From NCBI GenBank assembly GCA_025330725.1, contig JAIWND010000025.1, positions 248,001 to 312,000 of the forward strand: a stretch of DNA of 64,000 bases. The letters run 5' to 3'. A program made the translations under genes and the position numbers. This DNA is from Chlamydoabsidia padenii (taxonomy: Eukaryota; Mucoromycota; Mucoromycetes; Mucorales; Cunninghamellaceae). Positions 32,357-45,400 of the stretch are shown here, in pieces. A model generated the notes under the pieces. It made no database searches. It was given only the letters and a program-made list of their open reading frames with translations, and was not told where the DNA came from. How positions within the stretch are numbered: the first letter of the stretch is position 1; every line of letters starts with the position of its first letter.

Positions 32357-35210
32357 ATGAATCCATCACCATCTTCAACACCAGTGAAACCGACAATCAA
32401 TAACACCATGCCTGCCGATCTGGTCATGTCTTATCTGAAGAAGGAAGGATATACAGCAACAGAAGAAGTCTTTTTGAAAGAACTAAATGGCATTCCTGTT
32501 AATCTGTCTTCTGGTAAGCATAAAGAACAATTCCTCATCTTTACTACCACTCTCACTAACTCTCTCTACCAATCGTTTTACATAGACAAAAACAGTGATA
32601 TAGGGGAAACGACACAAGCTAATGAACCATTAACAACAACAACAACAACAACAACACTCATGTCAAACAGTGATACCAACGATGATCCTGTCACATATGA
32701 TATCAGCTATAAGAACTTGCGCGAATGGATAGAAAATTCCTTGGATTGGTACAAGGTAAGGGGAACAGGATAAACATTGGAAAGATGTAGTAACAATAGA
32801 TCAACTAATGAATACTCATGTATACATCACCAATATTGTCATTGATGAATATATAGTCTGAACTTCGCTCTGTGCTCTTCCCCATCTTTGTCCATGCATA
32901 TCTCGATCTAGTACAGAAACGTCAAGTAGAACAAGGTTAGTAAAAGGATAAGGAAAACAAGGTGGTTATGACATACTGACCTCCCCCTGTTTTTATATGT
33001 ATATATAGCCAAGGACTTTTTTACAGCATACCACACGGATCACATCGAACTACACACACCTTACCTGAAAAGATTGGAATCCATCAAGGAACCGCAACAC
33101 GTGCGTGAAAATGAATTGGCTCAAATCTACCGGAACAACAAATACAACTTGCGCATGTCAAGTGTCCCATTTGAACTCTTCCTCAGCTATTTACAAGACA
33201 ATCGATTTATGCTTCTGCTTCGTATTGTCAATCAATACATCAATATTCAAGGTATAAAGGGGGAGGTGGATTATAATGGTAGTCATTGATATGCTAACTT
33301 TTATTTCTTTCTATTGGTAGTGATGCATGGGAAGCTCTTGAAATCTGCTGGCGGATTAGAATTGGACGATGTCATTGGTATCACCGGTCATCAATCACAA
33401 CATCTGGAAACTTTTAATCAACAACCTGTACAACTGGGCCAACCACCTATGGATCCAGCTTTTAAAGAAGAAATCGAACAGGTACTAAAGGATGAAGACC
33501 AACAATCCAACAAGGATGAAAATCCAGACACTGTAAGTAGAGATAAAAGGTATAAAGATGGTGCGTGGGAGAAGGAATAACTAACATGTGTTATTATTTT
33601 ATGGAATATAGGTAGATACTACTGCTACCAACTCATTACTAGAACTTTTTAAGAAAATAACACAAGAACAAACTGTCAATGGTCCTGCAATGAACGATAT
33701 ACCTCTTCCTCCCTAGTAAGTTGTCATATATGGTCACACCAACAACTTGAACTCATTTACCTGCATTCTAATAGTCGTGGGACAGACGTTCAGGCGGAAG
33801 TGAATCTATTGAAAGATATGGGCAAACGACTACCTTTAGGACACGACTCATTACCTAGTATCTGCTGTTATACATTCCACAATACATATGACAAGTAAGT
33901 ACAATGGTAATAAATACTTTACATGATTTACTCACTTTTTTGTTGTATGTATAGTCTAAACTGCCTGACTGTAACGAAGGATGCATCTTTGATTGCTGGT
34001 GGTTTTTCTGATTCTTTTGTCAAGATTTGGAGCCTCAAGGGTGAAAAACTTCGAGGATTCCGAAATACTATCAACCCAGCCTATATAAATGATTGTAAGT
34101 GGTTTTATTCACAATGCTTGTTATAAGGTTTGAATGTAATATTAACATCTCCTTTTTAGATGATGATCTTAATCGGCAAAAAGAACGGGTCGGATCTGAT
34201 TTCAAGAAACTGGTGGGCCACTCAAATTCTGTATATGGTGTTAGCTTTAGCCCAGACAACAAGTACCTGATCTCATGCTCGGCAGACAAGACAGCTCGCT
34301 TATGGAGTACACAAACTTTCACCAATTTGGTGATCTACAAAGGTCATAATTATCCTTTATGGGATGTTGAATTTGGCCCATTTGGATTCTACTTTGCAAC
34401 TGCTTCTCATGACCGTACAGCTCGACTTTGGAGTTGTGATCAGATCTATCCTTTACGTGTATTTGCAGGCCATCTTTCGGATGTGGACGTAAGTGACATG
34501 AACATGAACAAGAAAAGGGACTGACTCGTTATTATTATCTTTTTGACTGATAGGTTGTCAAGTTCCATCCCAATTCAAAATATGTGGTAACAGGCTCTAG
34601 TGATCGAACAGCAAGAATGTGGGATGTGCAGACAGGCAAAACGGTGCGTGTATTTACGGGACATCGTGGTGCAATCAAGGCAGTAGCAATGTCACCCAAT
34701 GGTCTCCTCATGGCATCAGCAGGTAAACAAACAAAAAGGGGGGAAGGGAATATCATACGAGAAATTCTCCAACTTGCTCACATGGTTTTCTATCTTTAGG
34801 TGATGACAATTCTATTATGCTCTGGGACCTTGGTACAGGAAGGAAAATTAAAACAATGACGGGTCATACGGATATTATTTATTCCCTTCGATTCAGTATG
34901 GACAACAATGTACTGGTATCGGGTGGTGCCGATGATACTGTACGGGTATGGGATGTAAATCAAGATACTACGGATATTAAATCAATGGATGATGATGGCA
35001 AAATGGAATCGAAACGACGACGCATGGCGGTAGAAAGGTAAATAAAAAGGCATCTACTGTTGTTTACTCATGTGGATTTTTTCTTTTCTTTGCTATTGTA
35101 GCAATGACCATCTTGGCTCTTTCCCCACAAAACACACACCGATTTATGATGTACAATTCACAAATCGGAACTTGTGCCTGGCTGCTGGTGCATTCAAACC
35201 CCCACGATAG
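32357..35210 (+). CDS. TAF5: TFIID subunit TAF5 (WD40)
   Basis: About twelve exons. The N-terminus contains a LisH-like segment ([20 protein letters not shown]), then a Thr-rich linker and the NTD2 helical domain: [34 protein letters not shown] and [20 protein letters not shown]. The C-terminal half has WD40 repeats: [20 protein letters not shown] with DKTARLWS, then [32 protein letters not shown] and [14 protein letters not shown]. This architecture is TAF5, a scaffold of TFIID and, in yeast, also SAGA. The protein ends [12 protein letters not shown]. Introns are short. Start chosen at the first ATG, before the LisH region. Confidence 0.93.
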
Positions 35211-35849
35211 ATATATAGATAATTTGTGTATATAGGAATTTATAGTTTTATTACCATTATCATTCATCATCTTGTTTCCCCCTCATTATAATTCTCCTTT
35301 ACGGAACAAAATAAACCCTGTTTATCCAAATATATTATCATTTAACCAAATAAAGACATTGAAACCAAAAAAAAATAGGCATCGGAATTTGAATTTAGCT
35401 TGCATTGATGGGTCATCTTATTTCATTCAAGTGGAACGTTACCTTTGTGTTTTATGAAAAAAAAGAGGGCGTTTATTCTTGAAGCTATGCCTAAAAAGAA
35501 GCCATGGCTACATTGTTTGGAACCCTAAAATACATATATTCGGCCCAAGCCAGTTCATTTGAGGCATGACATGCACGAACTATTAGACTCATTGATGACA
35601 TAGGACTGAAATCACATGTTACCTATGCAAAAGAATCTAATGGTAACCTCTTTTGACCCTGCCAAGAGTCATCAGATAGATCGATATACTCTAGTAACAA
35701 ACAATGTTGTTCTTTGAAACTATTAATCCCCCCCAATAAAAACATAACTTGTGCGTTATACGTACAAATAGAGGCATTTTATTTATTTATTACAGAAGAT
35801 AGTGTTACACTGTCGGGGTATGATGTTAAAGGGAAAGAAGAGACTATAA
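35211..35849. other. Intergenic, no gene seen
   Basis: Convergent spacer. A one-mismatch motif copy (CGGAATTTGAA) is at 35383-35393. Nothing else recognised. Confidence 0.4.
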
Positions 35850-36412
35850 CTAATCAAAAGCACGGTACCAAAGTTTCTTGAGTGGAGAAGTAGTGTCCAA
35901 GGAGGAGAGAGAGGATGTGTGGGAGCTTGAGGTAGGAATGATGGGTTTGGAGATGTATTTACTTGTATTGTCGGGGTAGAGTACATGGTGAAGGGATTCC
36001 GTAGGCAAACCATCTTCAAATTTCTGATACACCACTTCTTCGGAGCCATCTGAACGAACAACACATTCTTGAACACATTTCCAATCCTACATGGCAAGAA
36101 AGTTAATCGGACGGTTATTACTCTTCCTTTTTTATTTATATACCCTACCTTGTCATTGGCCAATGGGTCTTGTTTCCGTATAGTTGCCCTTCGATTCCTA
36201 CGACTTTTTTCCGCCAGTCGAATAAAGTCACTGCCACCAAAATCATGTAGTTTCAATGGCGGAGGGGTGGATTTTGTAGTTGACGAGTCCTGCCTGCCAC
36301 TGTCCACCGGTTCGATCAGTTGTCTAAACATCGTTGCAATAGACCCTTGTAAAATACCCGCCATCTTTTGATCGAATTCGTCTATATCATTGTTTGAGAA
36401 AAAAGGGGACAT
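35850..36412 (-). CDS. Small protein of unknown function
   Basis: Two exons (about 36149-36412 and 35850-36086) give about 165 residues. It starts MSPFFSNNDIDEFDQKMAGI, continues with a Pro/Ser region and FIRLAEKSRRNRRATIRKQD, then the second exon WKCVQECVVRSDGSEEVVYQ and FEDGLPTESLHHVLYPDN, ending in a Ser-rich tail. A repeated Asp-Gly-Ser-Glu strand pattern resembles the C-terminal region of some small mitochondrial or chaperone-associated proteins, but I do not recognise the family and name none. Good splice sites and an exact window motif 90 bp upstream support it as a real gene. Confidence 0.65.
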
Positions 36413-36501
36413 TGTTATTATAGAATGGAAGAAGAAGAAATGTCAAAAAGTGCATGAACAACATCTTTTTTATAAGAAAAAAAAAAATTGAAATGCCGAT
36501 T

Positions 36502-36512
36502 TTCAAATCCCG
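36502..36512 (-). promoter_or_regulatory. Exact copy of the CGGGATTTGAA motif
   Basis: In the 180-bp divergent promoter between the unknown small gene and REI1; it points to the small gene, 90 bp upstream of its ATG. Confidence 0.5.
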
Positions 36513-36593
36513 CTTTTGTCCAAGATGATTGCCTCTTGACCTAAAGAAAATAAAAAAAAAAGTCTTTTTTTTTTCCCTCAAATTGTTATAATC

Positions 36594-38119
36594 ATGTCGA
36601 TTGCACAGGTCCTATCAGGTGGTATTCGTGAAGCACAACCCTCACCATTGAACGCTTTGTTTACCTGTCTCGCTTGTCAAGTGGCGTTCCCTACATCAGA
36701 ACGTCAACGATCTCATTATCGAACAGAGTAAGTCATTGTTTGGTGGGATCTTGTGGATCTTTTTACTAACTTATTTTTGTCATGATCTAGTTGGCACAAG
36801 TATAATTTGAAACGCAAAGTAGCCGAACTGACTCCTGTCTCTGCTGAACAGTTTGCTCAAAAGGTGTTGGGTAAAGTGATGATAAATCAAACCTCTTTTA
36901 CTCTAACTTTTTTTTTTCTTTCTTTCTTGTAGCTCAACAAGCGGTGGGTAGAGAAGAAGCCGAAAAAGCCAACATTGTATATGAATGTGGTGTATGCAAG
37001 TATGTAATAGAAAAACAAAAGAAATCAACCCCCTCCCCCTCCTCACCGATACTCATACATATTCCACTTTAGACGATCCTACTTGAATGAAAACTCGTTT
37101 AGTAACCACCTCAAGTCCAAAAAACACAAAGATTTGGAATTCAAACCAGCGAATGGAGCTAGTTCAATAAACGACAAGAAGAAACCACATCGACAACAAC
37201 TCTTCTCTGATGATGATGAAGAACTGGAACACCATATGGAAAATGGATCGGTGGTGAACGACGGATCGGACCGGGTGTCCTGTTTATTCTGCCATCATAC
37301 CACGGACCACTTTGACACCAACTTGCAACACATGATTCAGCAACACGGGTTCTTTCTACCCGATGTGGAATATTTAAAGGATGCCCCTGGACTGATCTCA
37401 TATCTATTTGAAAAGGTTGTACAAGACCATATTTGCCTCTATTGCAACGACGACAAGAAATGGCGTAGTGTGGATGCTGTTAGAGCTCATATGGTAATAT
37501 TATCAACTATTCCATTTCACTTGTATTTATTTTTATTTTTATTTTTATCATTAGATTGATAAGGGACATTGTAAAATGGCATATGACGATTCTGAAGATC
37601 CCGAGGCTCTACTTCTGTTTTATGATTTCGGCCCTATTGATATGGATGCATTGATGGAGGACGATGTCGTATTATTAAATGATAATACTGAACGATTACT
37701 CGAAAATGGTACAAGAATTGGTCAAAGACAACAGTTACGTTACTTTAAACAACGATTAAGAAGATCAAAGGTAATTCATCATCTGGAAAAGAAAATAAAT
37801 GCCAAGACGATCTAACGTTATTCTTTATTTATAGGCACATGACACAAAACACCAACCATTATCGATTCAAGACAAGGAAGAAGCAGCTGCTCAATTGATT
37901 CGTCAAGCAGAATCTGATGGAAACCCTTTGAATCGAAAACAACGACGCCAATTGATCACGGATGGAAGTGCTCTTCATGGTCATGATAATCCTCAAGCTG
38001 TCTTGGCCACCATTCAAGCTCAAAAGGAATTCACAAAAAAGTCTGATTTCCAACAACAAGCTGCCATCAAGAATAATCGAAACACCACACGACGTCTCCG
38101 AATCCAAAACCCTCTTTAG
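36594..38119 (+). CDS. REI1: Cytoplasmic 60S biogenesis factor Rei1 (ZNF622)
   Basis: About seven exons. The ATG at 36594 opens MSIAQVLSGGIREAQ. Zinc fingers follow: FTCLACQVAFPTSERQRSHY with its His after the intron (WHKYNLKRKVAEL), and YECGVCKRSYLNENSFSNHL with KSKKHKDLE. Then RVSCLFCHHTTDHFDTNLQH and a C-terminal HICLYCNDDKKWRSVDAVRA with HMIDKGHCKM, the third and fourth fingers. The end is basic (NRKQRRQLITDG, RRLRIQNPL). Rei1 helps recycle Arx1 and checks the polypeptide exit tunnel of pre-60S subunits. The order of fingers is exactly that of the family. Confidence 0.93.
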
Positions 38120-38687
38120 TCTAGTCCCCTTGATAAAATGCACAATTACTACCTTTTACCAAATAAACTTTTTTTTTTTTATTTTATACACATGTACGAT
38201 GTGATGAAATGTGATCTGTTTCATGTACATCATTGATTCTCATTGTCACTCTGTCCAACTAGTGGACCTTCTCAGAGTAAATAAAACAATACTTTATGCC
38301 GGGGTTTAAAATTGGGATCAATTGATATGCAGACCAAGGGACTACACATGCAAATGTTTATGGTCATTCCACAGGTCAAAGTCCAGAATGATTACTATGT
38401 TCGGGAAAAGTCGGTATGGATCTACCTGTATAAAAAAATAAAAAAAAGAACTTGTCTCTGCTCTTTTACGGTATATCATATGATTCAATTGGTATATAGT
38501 CGAACCTACCACAACCTGCAGTATGTAAGCTTTCCAAAGAAAGAATGTTTTTGTTAAATAGTCAATGACGTGTGTATTTATTGATGCAAATGCTTTTTAT
38601 TTAAAAAAGAGTATAATGTAATAGAGTGGATACTATGATGATGATGATGATGATGATGATGTATATAACAACAAGAGAGGGGGAGGT
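38120..38687. other. Intergenic with (ATG)n microsatellite
   Basis: Convergent spacer between REI1 and RRP42; no gene seen. A trinucleotide ATG run of about 8 units lies at 38635-38660, just past the RRP42 stop. A two-mismatch motif word is at 38300-38310. Confidence 0.5.
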
Positions 38688-38863
38688 TTAGATGACAGCA
38701 GCGAAGAATCCGAGTTTTTCTACATGTTCGCCCTTTTTCCGTTTTTCTTGTACAAGTGCTTCCTCGTCCAAGAGTTTGGTATCCAATTGTTGTAATAGCG
38801 GTTTGGCGAGACTTGTTGCACTCTATCATCAGTACAAAGTTTATTAGTTCATTGTTCATTTTA

Positions 38864-38911
<48 letters not shown>

Positions 38912-39931
38912 GGGAGAGTCTTTTTATATATATATATATATATACCTGTATCATTTCCGTCAATAAACTTGGGTCAATACTACCATTGACACTTTTTTGA
39001 ATCCCACATACTTGTCCATCCTTATTCACGCCAACAGTAAGTGTTACTTGTGAGCATAGTTCTTCCAATATCGTCGGGTCAATGATGTATCGATCGCCGA
39101 CCTAGAAAAAAAAAAAAAAAAAAGTGTTAGATACTACGTGACCCCATCAAGTTTTCCTTTTTACCTTATATAATGTGACTGAGATCGGAGACCTATCCCA
39201 TCCTTCTATAGGTTCAGCATCTTCTATATCATCCACCACATCAAATTCGAATTCACCATCACCCAAATCTTGAATCTCCGTCTTTGGGATACGTGTGTTG
39301 TATAAAGCCGCCCGTGTTGTCATTACTATACAATCCAACAAGTTACCAGCACAGTCCATCACCTAGAACATACACAAGTATACTGTTAGTTTATTTGTGT
39401 CTTTGCTATATCTTTTTTATTGTATACACTTACCATGGCATCAATATAGATGACCCAACACTGTTGACCAGGAATAATACATAGTTTTTCAAGATCAAAT
39501 CCACTTTGAGGTCCATTATAAAGTCGATCCAAAGCCAAGGTCAATGTATTGTTCATATCCTCCGCACCACGACCTTCGAATTGTTGTGAGGCACTAGGAG
39601 AACTAAATGTTCAAAAAAAAAAAAAAAAATGTGTAAGTTATCGGCCTTCCGTTCATCCTCCTTTATTTATATATTACCATTCGACGTTACATACGATTCG
39701 ACCTACATTAGGATTATCTGGTTCAGTTTCTCCAATTTCCACCTTGATGCCCACCAAAACGTCACTATCACCCAATCGACATCGAGCACTACCACTGGCT
39801 TGAGAGAGTAAGCCTGATTCAAGTACAATATGACGGTATTCCAAGCGTCCACGTCCATCCGCACGACAGTCTTGTTCGACACCTTGCTCTATATAACTTT
39901 TTTCCGCAGGTGATATTAAAGGTGCAGGCAT
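38688..39931 (-). CDS. RRP42: Exosome subunit Rrp42 (RNase PH-like)
   Basis: Minus-strand, about six exons, roughly 300 residues. The start at 39931 gives MPAPLISPAEKSYIEQGVEQ, DCRADGRGRLEYRHI and SGSARCRLGDSDVLVGIKVE, an RNase PH fold. Next FEGRGAEDMNNTLTLALDRL and QQCWVIYIDAMVMDCAGNL, then VTLTVGVNKDGQVCGIQKSV, ending GEHVEKLGFFAAVI at TAA 38688. The order matches Rrp42/EXOSC7, an inactive ring subunit of the RNA exosome. One intron contains a 45-A run on the plus strand (T on the gene strand) next to a (TA)n run, serving as a very long pyrimidine tract. A one-mismatch motif copy (40063-40073) lies about 130 bp upstream. Confidence 0.92.
38865..38942. repeat. 45-nt A homopolymer and (TA)n run in an RRP42 intron
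   Basis: An A run at 38865-38909 followed by (TA)n at about 38926-38942. On the gene strand this becomes (TA)n then T45 ahead of the acceptor. Confidence 0.9.
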
Positions 39932-40184
39932 GGTAGAATAATGGAAAGAAGATGTGTCTGATTTTTTTTTTTTTTTTTTTCCCTGTGAGTTTTGTTGCCG
40001 CCCAAGGCCAACAAAAAAAAAAAAGCCACTCTGGTCGCGAAAAAGGAAATCTATTTATACATTTCACATCCCGTCCAGTCGGACTTGGCGAAATGATTAA
40101 GGGATCTTCGTCCTTTTCCTTTCATTAAAGTCTCTCTTTTTTTGCTGCCGTGGGAACTACTTTATAAAATAATAAAACAACAAT

Positions 40185-41969
40185 ATGACGGTGGAAGCGG
40201 AAAATCAGTTTGATATGGGTGCCTCAACCGAGACCAACAGTACCAACGATATGAAAAGTGCTGAAGTACAAAAACGCTTCAAAGCATTTCAACGGAGTTA
40301 TTTGGTGGTGTACTTAACGGTGATGGGTAAAGTAATACGATATATATATATATATATATATATACGAATACTGATAACCATCTTTTTATGCTTATTGCTA
40401 GGTGCCGATTGGTTACAGGGACCTTACTTGTACAAGTTATATACAACCTATGGATTGGTTTTTGAACAAATAGCATTACTCTTCCTGACGGGTTTTCTCA
40501 GTGGTGCCTTTGCTGGTACAGCTCTTGGAAGTATGGCGGATTCTTGGTAAGTAATGGGAATATTATTTCCGTACTTGAATAACACCTTTTTTTTTTTTTT
40601 TCAATCTTGTTTAGGGGACGAAGAAAAGTGTGCCTGCTCTTCTGTATTACCACGATATCAGCACTTTGTCTACGACTTATGGATATCTACCCTATCTTGA
40701 TCATCTCACATATACTATCGGGGGCATCAACAGCATTGATGTACAGCGTGTTTGAATCTTGGTATGTCTCTGAACACACAACAAGGGGTTACCCAGCGGA
40801 TTGGCGATCTCGGACTTTTGCCACTAGCACTTTTTTAAATGGTTTAGTTGCCATCATCGCCGGGTTGATCGCAAATCAATTGGTGGATTATTGGGGTATA
40901 GGTGCTCCTTATGTGTTTGCCATGGTACTATTGGGATTCGCAGGATTCATGATCTCGACTACTTGGACTGAAAACTATGGTGAAACTCAAGGAAACGTAA
41001 GTGGTATACTATATTTATGTCTTCTTAATTTACTCATCGTCCATCTCCTTTTTGGTTTTGCCATTTAGCGGGATGTGAAATTAGTGGATGCTTTAAAACA
41101 AGGATGTCAAGTACTCTTTAGCAGTAAGGATGGTTTGATAAAAAAAAAACACACACCCTGTAGGCATAAACTAACTTTTTTTTTTTTTTAGATTCTAACA
41201 TTCTTGTCCTTGGTGCTGCACAAACATTTTTTGAATGCTCCATGTATATCTTTGTGCTACTTTACACTCCAGCAATTGAAAGTGCTGCAATGGCTCATTT
41301 TGGTAAGGAAGGTGGGGAGGAGGAAACCATACTACTAACACTTTTGTTTTTTTGTAATGATTAGGATATGATGAAGAACAAAAATTACCTCTTGGTTATT
41401 TGTTCTCGACACTAATGTTTGCCGTCATGTGTGGCTCCCTAGCCTTCCAAACTTTAGATCGACAGGCCTCTGTACCTAATGCGCGTGGGATGATTAGCTT
41501 ATTATCCAAGGATCGATTATTGGTGTTGGCTCTGGCAATTGCTAGTACTGCGTTTGGTTGTATGGCCTATGGGGTATCATCGGTAAAACAAATCAATAAA
41601 GGATAAACAATACAGTAACTGGGAGTTATGTTTAACTAACTTGTTTTGATGAATAGATTATTATGCTTGGACTGGCTTATCATGCGTTTGAATTTACTAC
41701 TGGGATGTATTATCCGTCCATCTCCTCTTTGAAAGCTGAAGCCATTCCTGAAGAATCAAGAGCCGCTGTCATGACTTTGCTTCGTATACCCATGAATGTC
41801 TCTATTGCCATCATCTTTTGGAACGTAAGTTACTATTAACTAACAATTACATATTACTAACTGCTTCACATAATAGGTCGAATCCATCAGTCAATCCATG
41901 CTCTTTGCTTTATGTGGGGTCATGACTTTTATAGGAGCCACCTTGATGGTAGCTCAATATAACAAATAA
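40185..41969 (+). CDS. MFS transporter of the MFSD5/Mot2 molybdate-type family
   Basis: Seven or so exons, roughly 450 residues, about twelve membrane segments. The best landmark is GADWLQGPYLYKLYTTYGL, characteristic of MFSD5/Mot2, followed by GSMADSWGRRKVCLLF, the MFS loop signature, then ISHILSGASTALMYSVFESW with YVSEHTTRG. The second half reads GAAQTFFECSMYIFVLLYTP, SLAFQTLDRQASVPNA and YHAFEFTTGMYYPSISSLKA, ending MVAQYNK. Family members move molybdate in algae and plants, but animal homologues have other suspected roles, so the substrate is inferred. The gene shares a divergent promoter region of about 250 bp with RRP42. One intron has a (TA)n run at about 40341-40364. Confidence 0.9.
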
Positions 41970-42427
41970 TTATAGACATACTTTATTTATTAGTTAGTTA
42001 GATGATTATTACCAGTACTAGTTTGACAAAAAATAAACCAGCGTTCACTCTTCGCTTTGCTTGGGCCGCTCCCCCACACCCCACCTAACCATCAATACGC
42101 ATAAAACTTTGAATGAAATAACAGTTTGTGTATTGAAAGTTGGGTCACAGTTGATTGGAAAGTTGTTAAAAATGTAATGATTTATATTGTGTAGCTGGAA
42201 GAAACAGGAAAAAAAAAGAAAAAGTGCTGGCATAGCCATTTGGATATAACAGGTCTCTATTAATAATTGGGCTATGACAGGCGATTGCATGTGATTAGAT
42301 TATGGCAGGCGTTGTTATAGTGTAGGTATTGGTCTTGGCATGAATTGCGGAAGCACTCACCCTGCTCTGTTTCGTGAAAGTCTCTCTCTTTGCGGTGACA
42401 CTCACTCTATCACGAAAAAAAAAAAAA
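41970..42427. other. Intergenic, no gene seen
   Basis: Spacer between the transporter and the inverted-repeat element. AT-rich, no gene recognised. Confidence 0.4.
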
Positions 42428-45400
42428 GGTTTCAGCCGCCGCTCGCAGGATTCCCATCCATCCAGGGATATGCTAGGCGCATGGCATTTGGAAGTGCACT
42501 ACTCGCTCAATTATCAACAGATGCTAATGATTAAAGTGGCGATGTGGACACTATAGCATATTTTCAACATAAGTTACCGCCAAAGCCAAGCTCCAAGCCC
42601 TTTGTGTCAGTATTTTCAGGCTTGCAGTCATTTTTAACTCACGTCTCTAAAAACAGGAGAGTATCATACCTCAAACCGATACCAATAGACCGAGTATGTA
42701 CCTTTATGATGTATTCTCAGTAAAAAGTCTAGCTTTCAGGTACATATGTACCTGTAACTTCTTTCGCATTGATAATCGCAAATAAAAAAAAACAAAGTTT
42801 ACATCTCAGCCCAGTTTAGTTTTTTATGTTTGCATAGAGTAAAAGACTGGTTGCATGAGAACAAGCTGTGCTTTTCAAATCCCGATTCATGCGATCCTAG
42901 TGTCTTGTCATACAGCACCATTCATTCCTATCATATGTATTAGGCCAACAGCCAATCAAGTACCCAATACTTTTTCCGTTTATCACAAAGTTCTATGTAT
43001 AAAGTGTTACATATTATTTTTTTATTACATTTAATTAAAAACATTACAAGAATCATGTCTATAATATAGTGAAATAAAGGAGGGTTGATAAAAAGGGAAA
43101 TATGTGAAGGAAGAAGAAAAGAGAGATAAATAAAGTCAGAGATCATCGTCCAATCCAATGTTAAAGAGAGAGCCGCTTGTTTCTTTCCTGTTGTCTGATC
43201 ATGTTGCTATTTCCTGATCTGTCGAGGCTGGGTTTTGTAAGACGTTCATGTAAAGTGCGTAAGAGTTTTCGTGATGATATGGTTGATGATTTCTAATTTC
43301 TGATGTATGTAACAGTTTGCCCATGCGCCATGCCAGTAGAGTCTATTTGCCAGAGGTATGTAATAGCTGACCAGTACATCAATATAGATAAATAGGAAAT
43401 CAATCGTCCATGATGTTGTCTATGTTTGCTGGTACTTGAGTCACTGATCCACCTAAACATACAGAAAGAGAAGAGAGAGAGAAAAGTATTAGTATCATAG
43501 TCTTGATGAGCCCAGTCTAAAGAATCACACTTCTCTTTGCTTTCCGTTCTATATGTTTTGCTCTTTTGATTTTTTACCTTTGCCATGTTAATTCAATTTA
43601 AATGAGTTTCAATAAAGATTCGCCATTGTCAGCAAGACAACACAGTACCATGGAGTCAGTTGTTCCACCACCGATTCATGTTTGTCTTTACCTATTCGTT
43701 CCAACCGGTGCGAGCTACTTTATTGACCATCAAACTACCGTTTTGTGCAGCACCCCAATGTATCAAAGTGAGTGAATAAAAGAGTGTCTACATAAAGTTC
43801 AACAGCTGGGAAAAGTCATGTTTGATGCGACCTCTTCACCATGTTATAACAACAAAGTCCAAGGTATTATTATATATGGTAAGGATTGTTCAGTGCAGTT
43901 ATAAAAGAGTCGTTGTTTTGGTAGATGTAGGTTGCCCCATGTTGAAATGACGGAGGTAGGTTTATATAGCATCGTATACAATACAATCAAATTGCCGTGT
44001 TAAAGTGAGTGATTAAAAATAATAAAGAGGGACGAATTTAATTTTTTATTATGACCTGTTCCGGCTGAGTTCTAAAAATAGAGCTGAATTTTATACTGTG
44101 ACAAGTTTCCCCACACTCCTTCCTTCATCCCCGTAATTGTGGCGGAGATTGATGGTTTTTTGGATTTTATTTTCATTTACTGTTTATGTTCTGCGCCGTT
44201 TCCAAGGAAAAAGCTTTATGATCTACACTTCCGGAAGTGAAAGGAATAACCCATACGCCTCGGACCTAGGAGAGACTACCAACCGATTCTACCCATGCAA
44301 GAAGCAAGTTTGTACAGCTTGTTCCTGTCTAGTAAAGCCATCAGAATTTCAATTCCTTTGCAATACTATACTGGTTCCTCTTCTTGGTGGCAAAACCCAA
44401 TTGGCATGGGAAAAGACTTGAGAAAAAAAGTGGGAAAGTGAGAAAAGAAGTGGTCTTTTATAGCTTTTTGTCTGAGAAAACAGTCCTTTGTTTTCGAAAA
44501 TTTATTCCACCAATGGTGAGAGATGACGAAATGGGTCAGCTGACACTTTCTACCATAAACGGGCAAGCTCTGGAAATGCGTTCATGTTCGGGGTTTACAA
44601 ATAACATCAAGTGGCTAAAAATTCAAACCTCTTTCTTTTTCTCTTCCTTCTTCTTTTGTTTTCCCATCCCCAACTTGACTTGATAATCTTATTTACTCAC
44701 CTTTAACATGGCGACTTGACTGTACTGTATTATTGACGTTGCTTGATGAACCTAGTGATCACAAGCAATTCACCGTGCGAACACAAATAACGACGAACAA
44801 TTCAACCTTGGTTTAAACTGGTCTACTACACGAATATGAAACTCACACTGGATAAAACGAACAGGTAAAGATAAACAAAAGGCGATGGTGAAGTAACTGT
44901 CTCTGTGGTAATGCGGGTTGACAAATCTCTGTGATAGCTGATTCAAACTGGGGAAAAAGGTAAAACAAAAAAATAACAAAGGATGGTAACGTTGACTGGG
45001 TCATTCTGCTTGTGGATTAACACCCTCATCAAAACTGTGATACTAATACTTTTCTTTCTCTCTTGCTAGATAGAATATATACATACTAATTCCTTGTGTA
45101 TGGATTATGTACTGGTGATGGACAAACTAGGGAAAAAGGTAAAACAATCAAACAACAGGGAAAAAAAAAAGGAAATGCTGTAAAATGGGCTTTTCTCTTT
45201 GGAGTCAATAGCTTCATCAATGCTCTGGTACTTATACCTCTCTCTCTCTTTTTCTCTTTTTCTCTCTGTCTAGGTAACTAGGGGATCCAAATACCAGCAA
45301 ACGTAAGCAGCAACTTGGACGACTGATCATCTATTTTCCTGAATCGACGTCTATGATAACAATTGTGTGTAACAATGAACAACAAAGCAACAGCTCACGG

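Noticed and set aside
38635..38660. (ATG)n run as a CRISPR-like or regulatory repeat
   Set aside because: A simple trinucleotide microsatellite in a 3' spacer; no spacers or other structure.
43293..43586. Minus-strand frame of 97 codons
   Set aside because: It lies within the left inverted arm, whose right-hand counterpart does not preserve the frame.
44137..44421. Plus-strand frame with a hydrophobic N-terminus
   Set aside because: Lies in the centre of the repeat element, with no family features and no support from neighbours.
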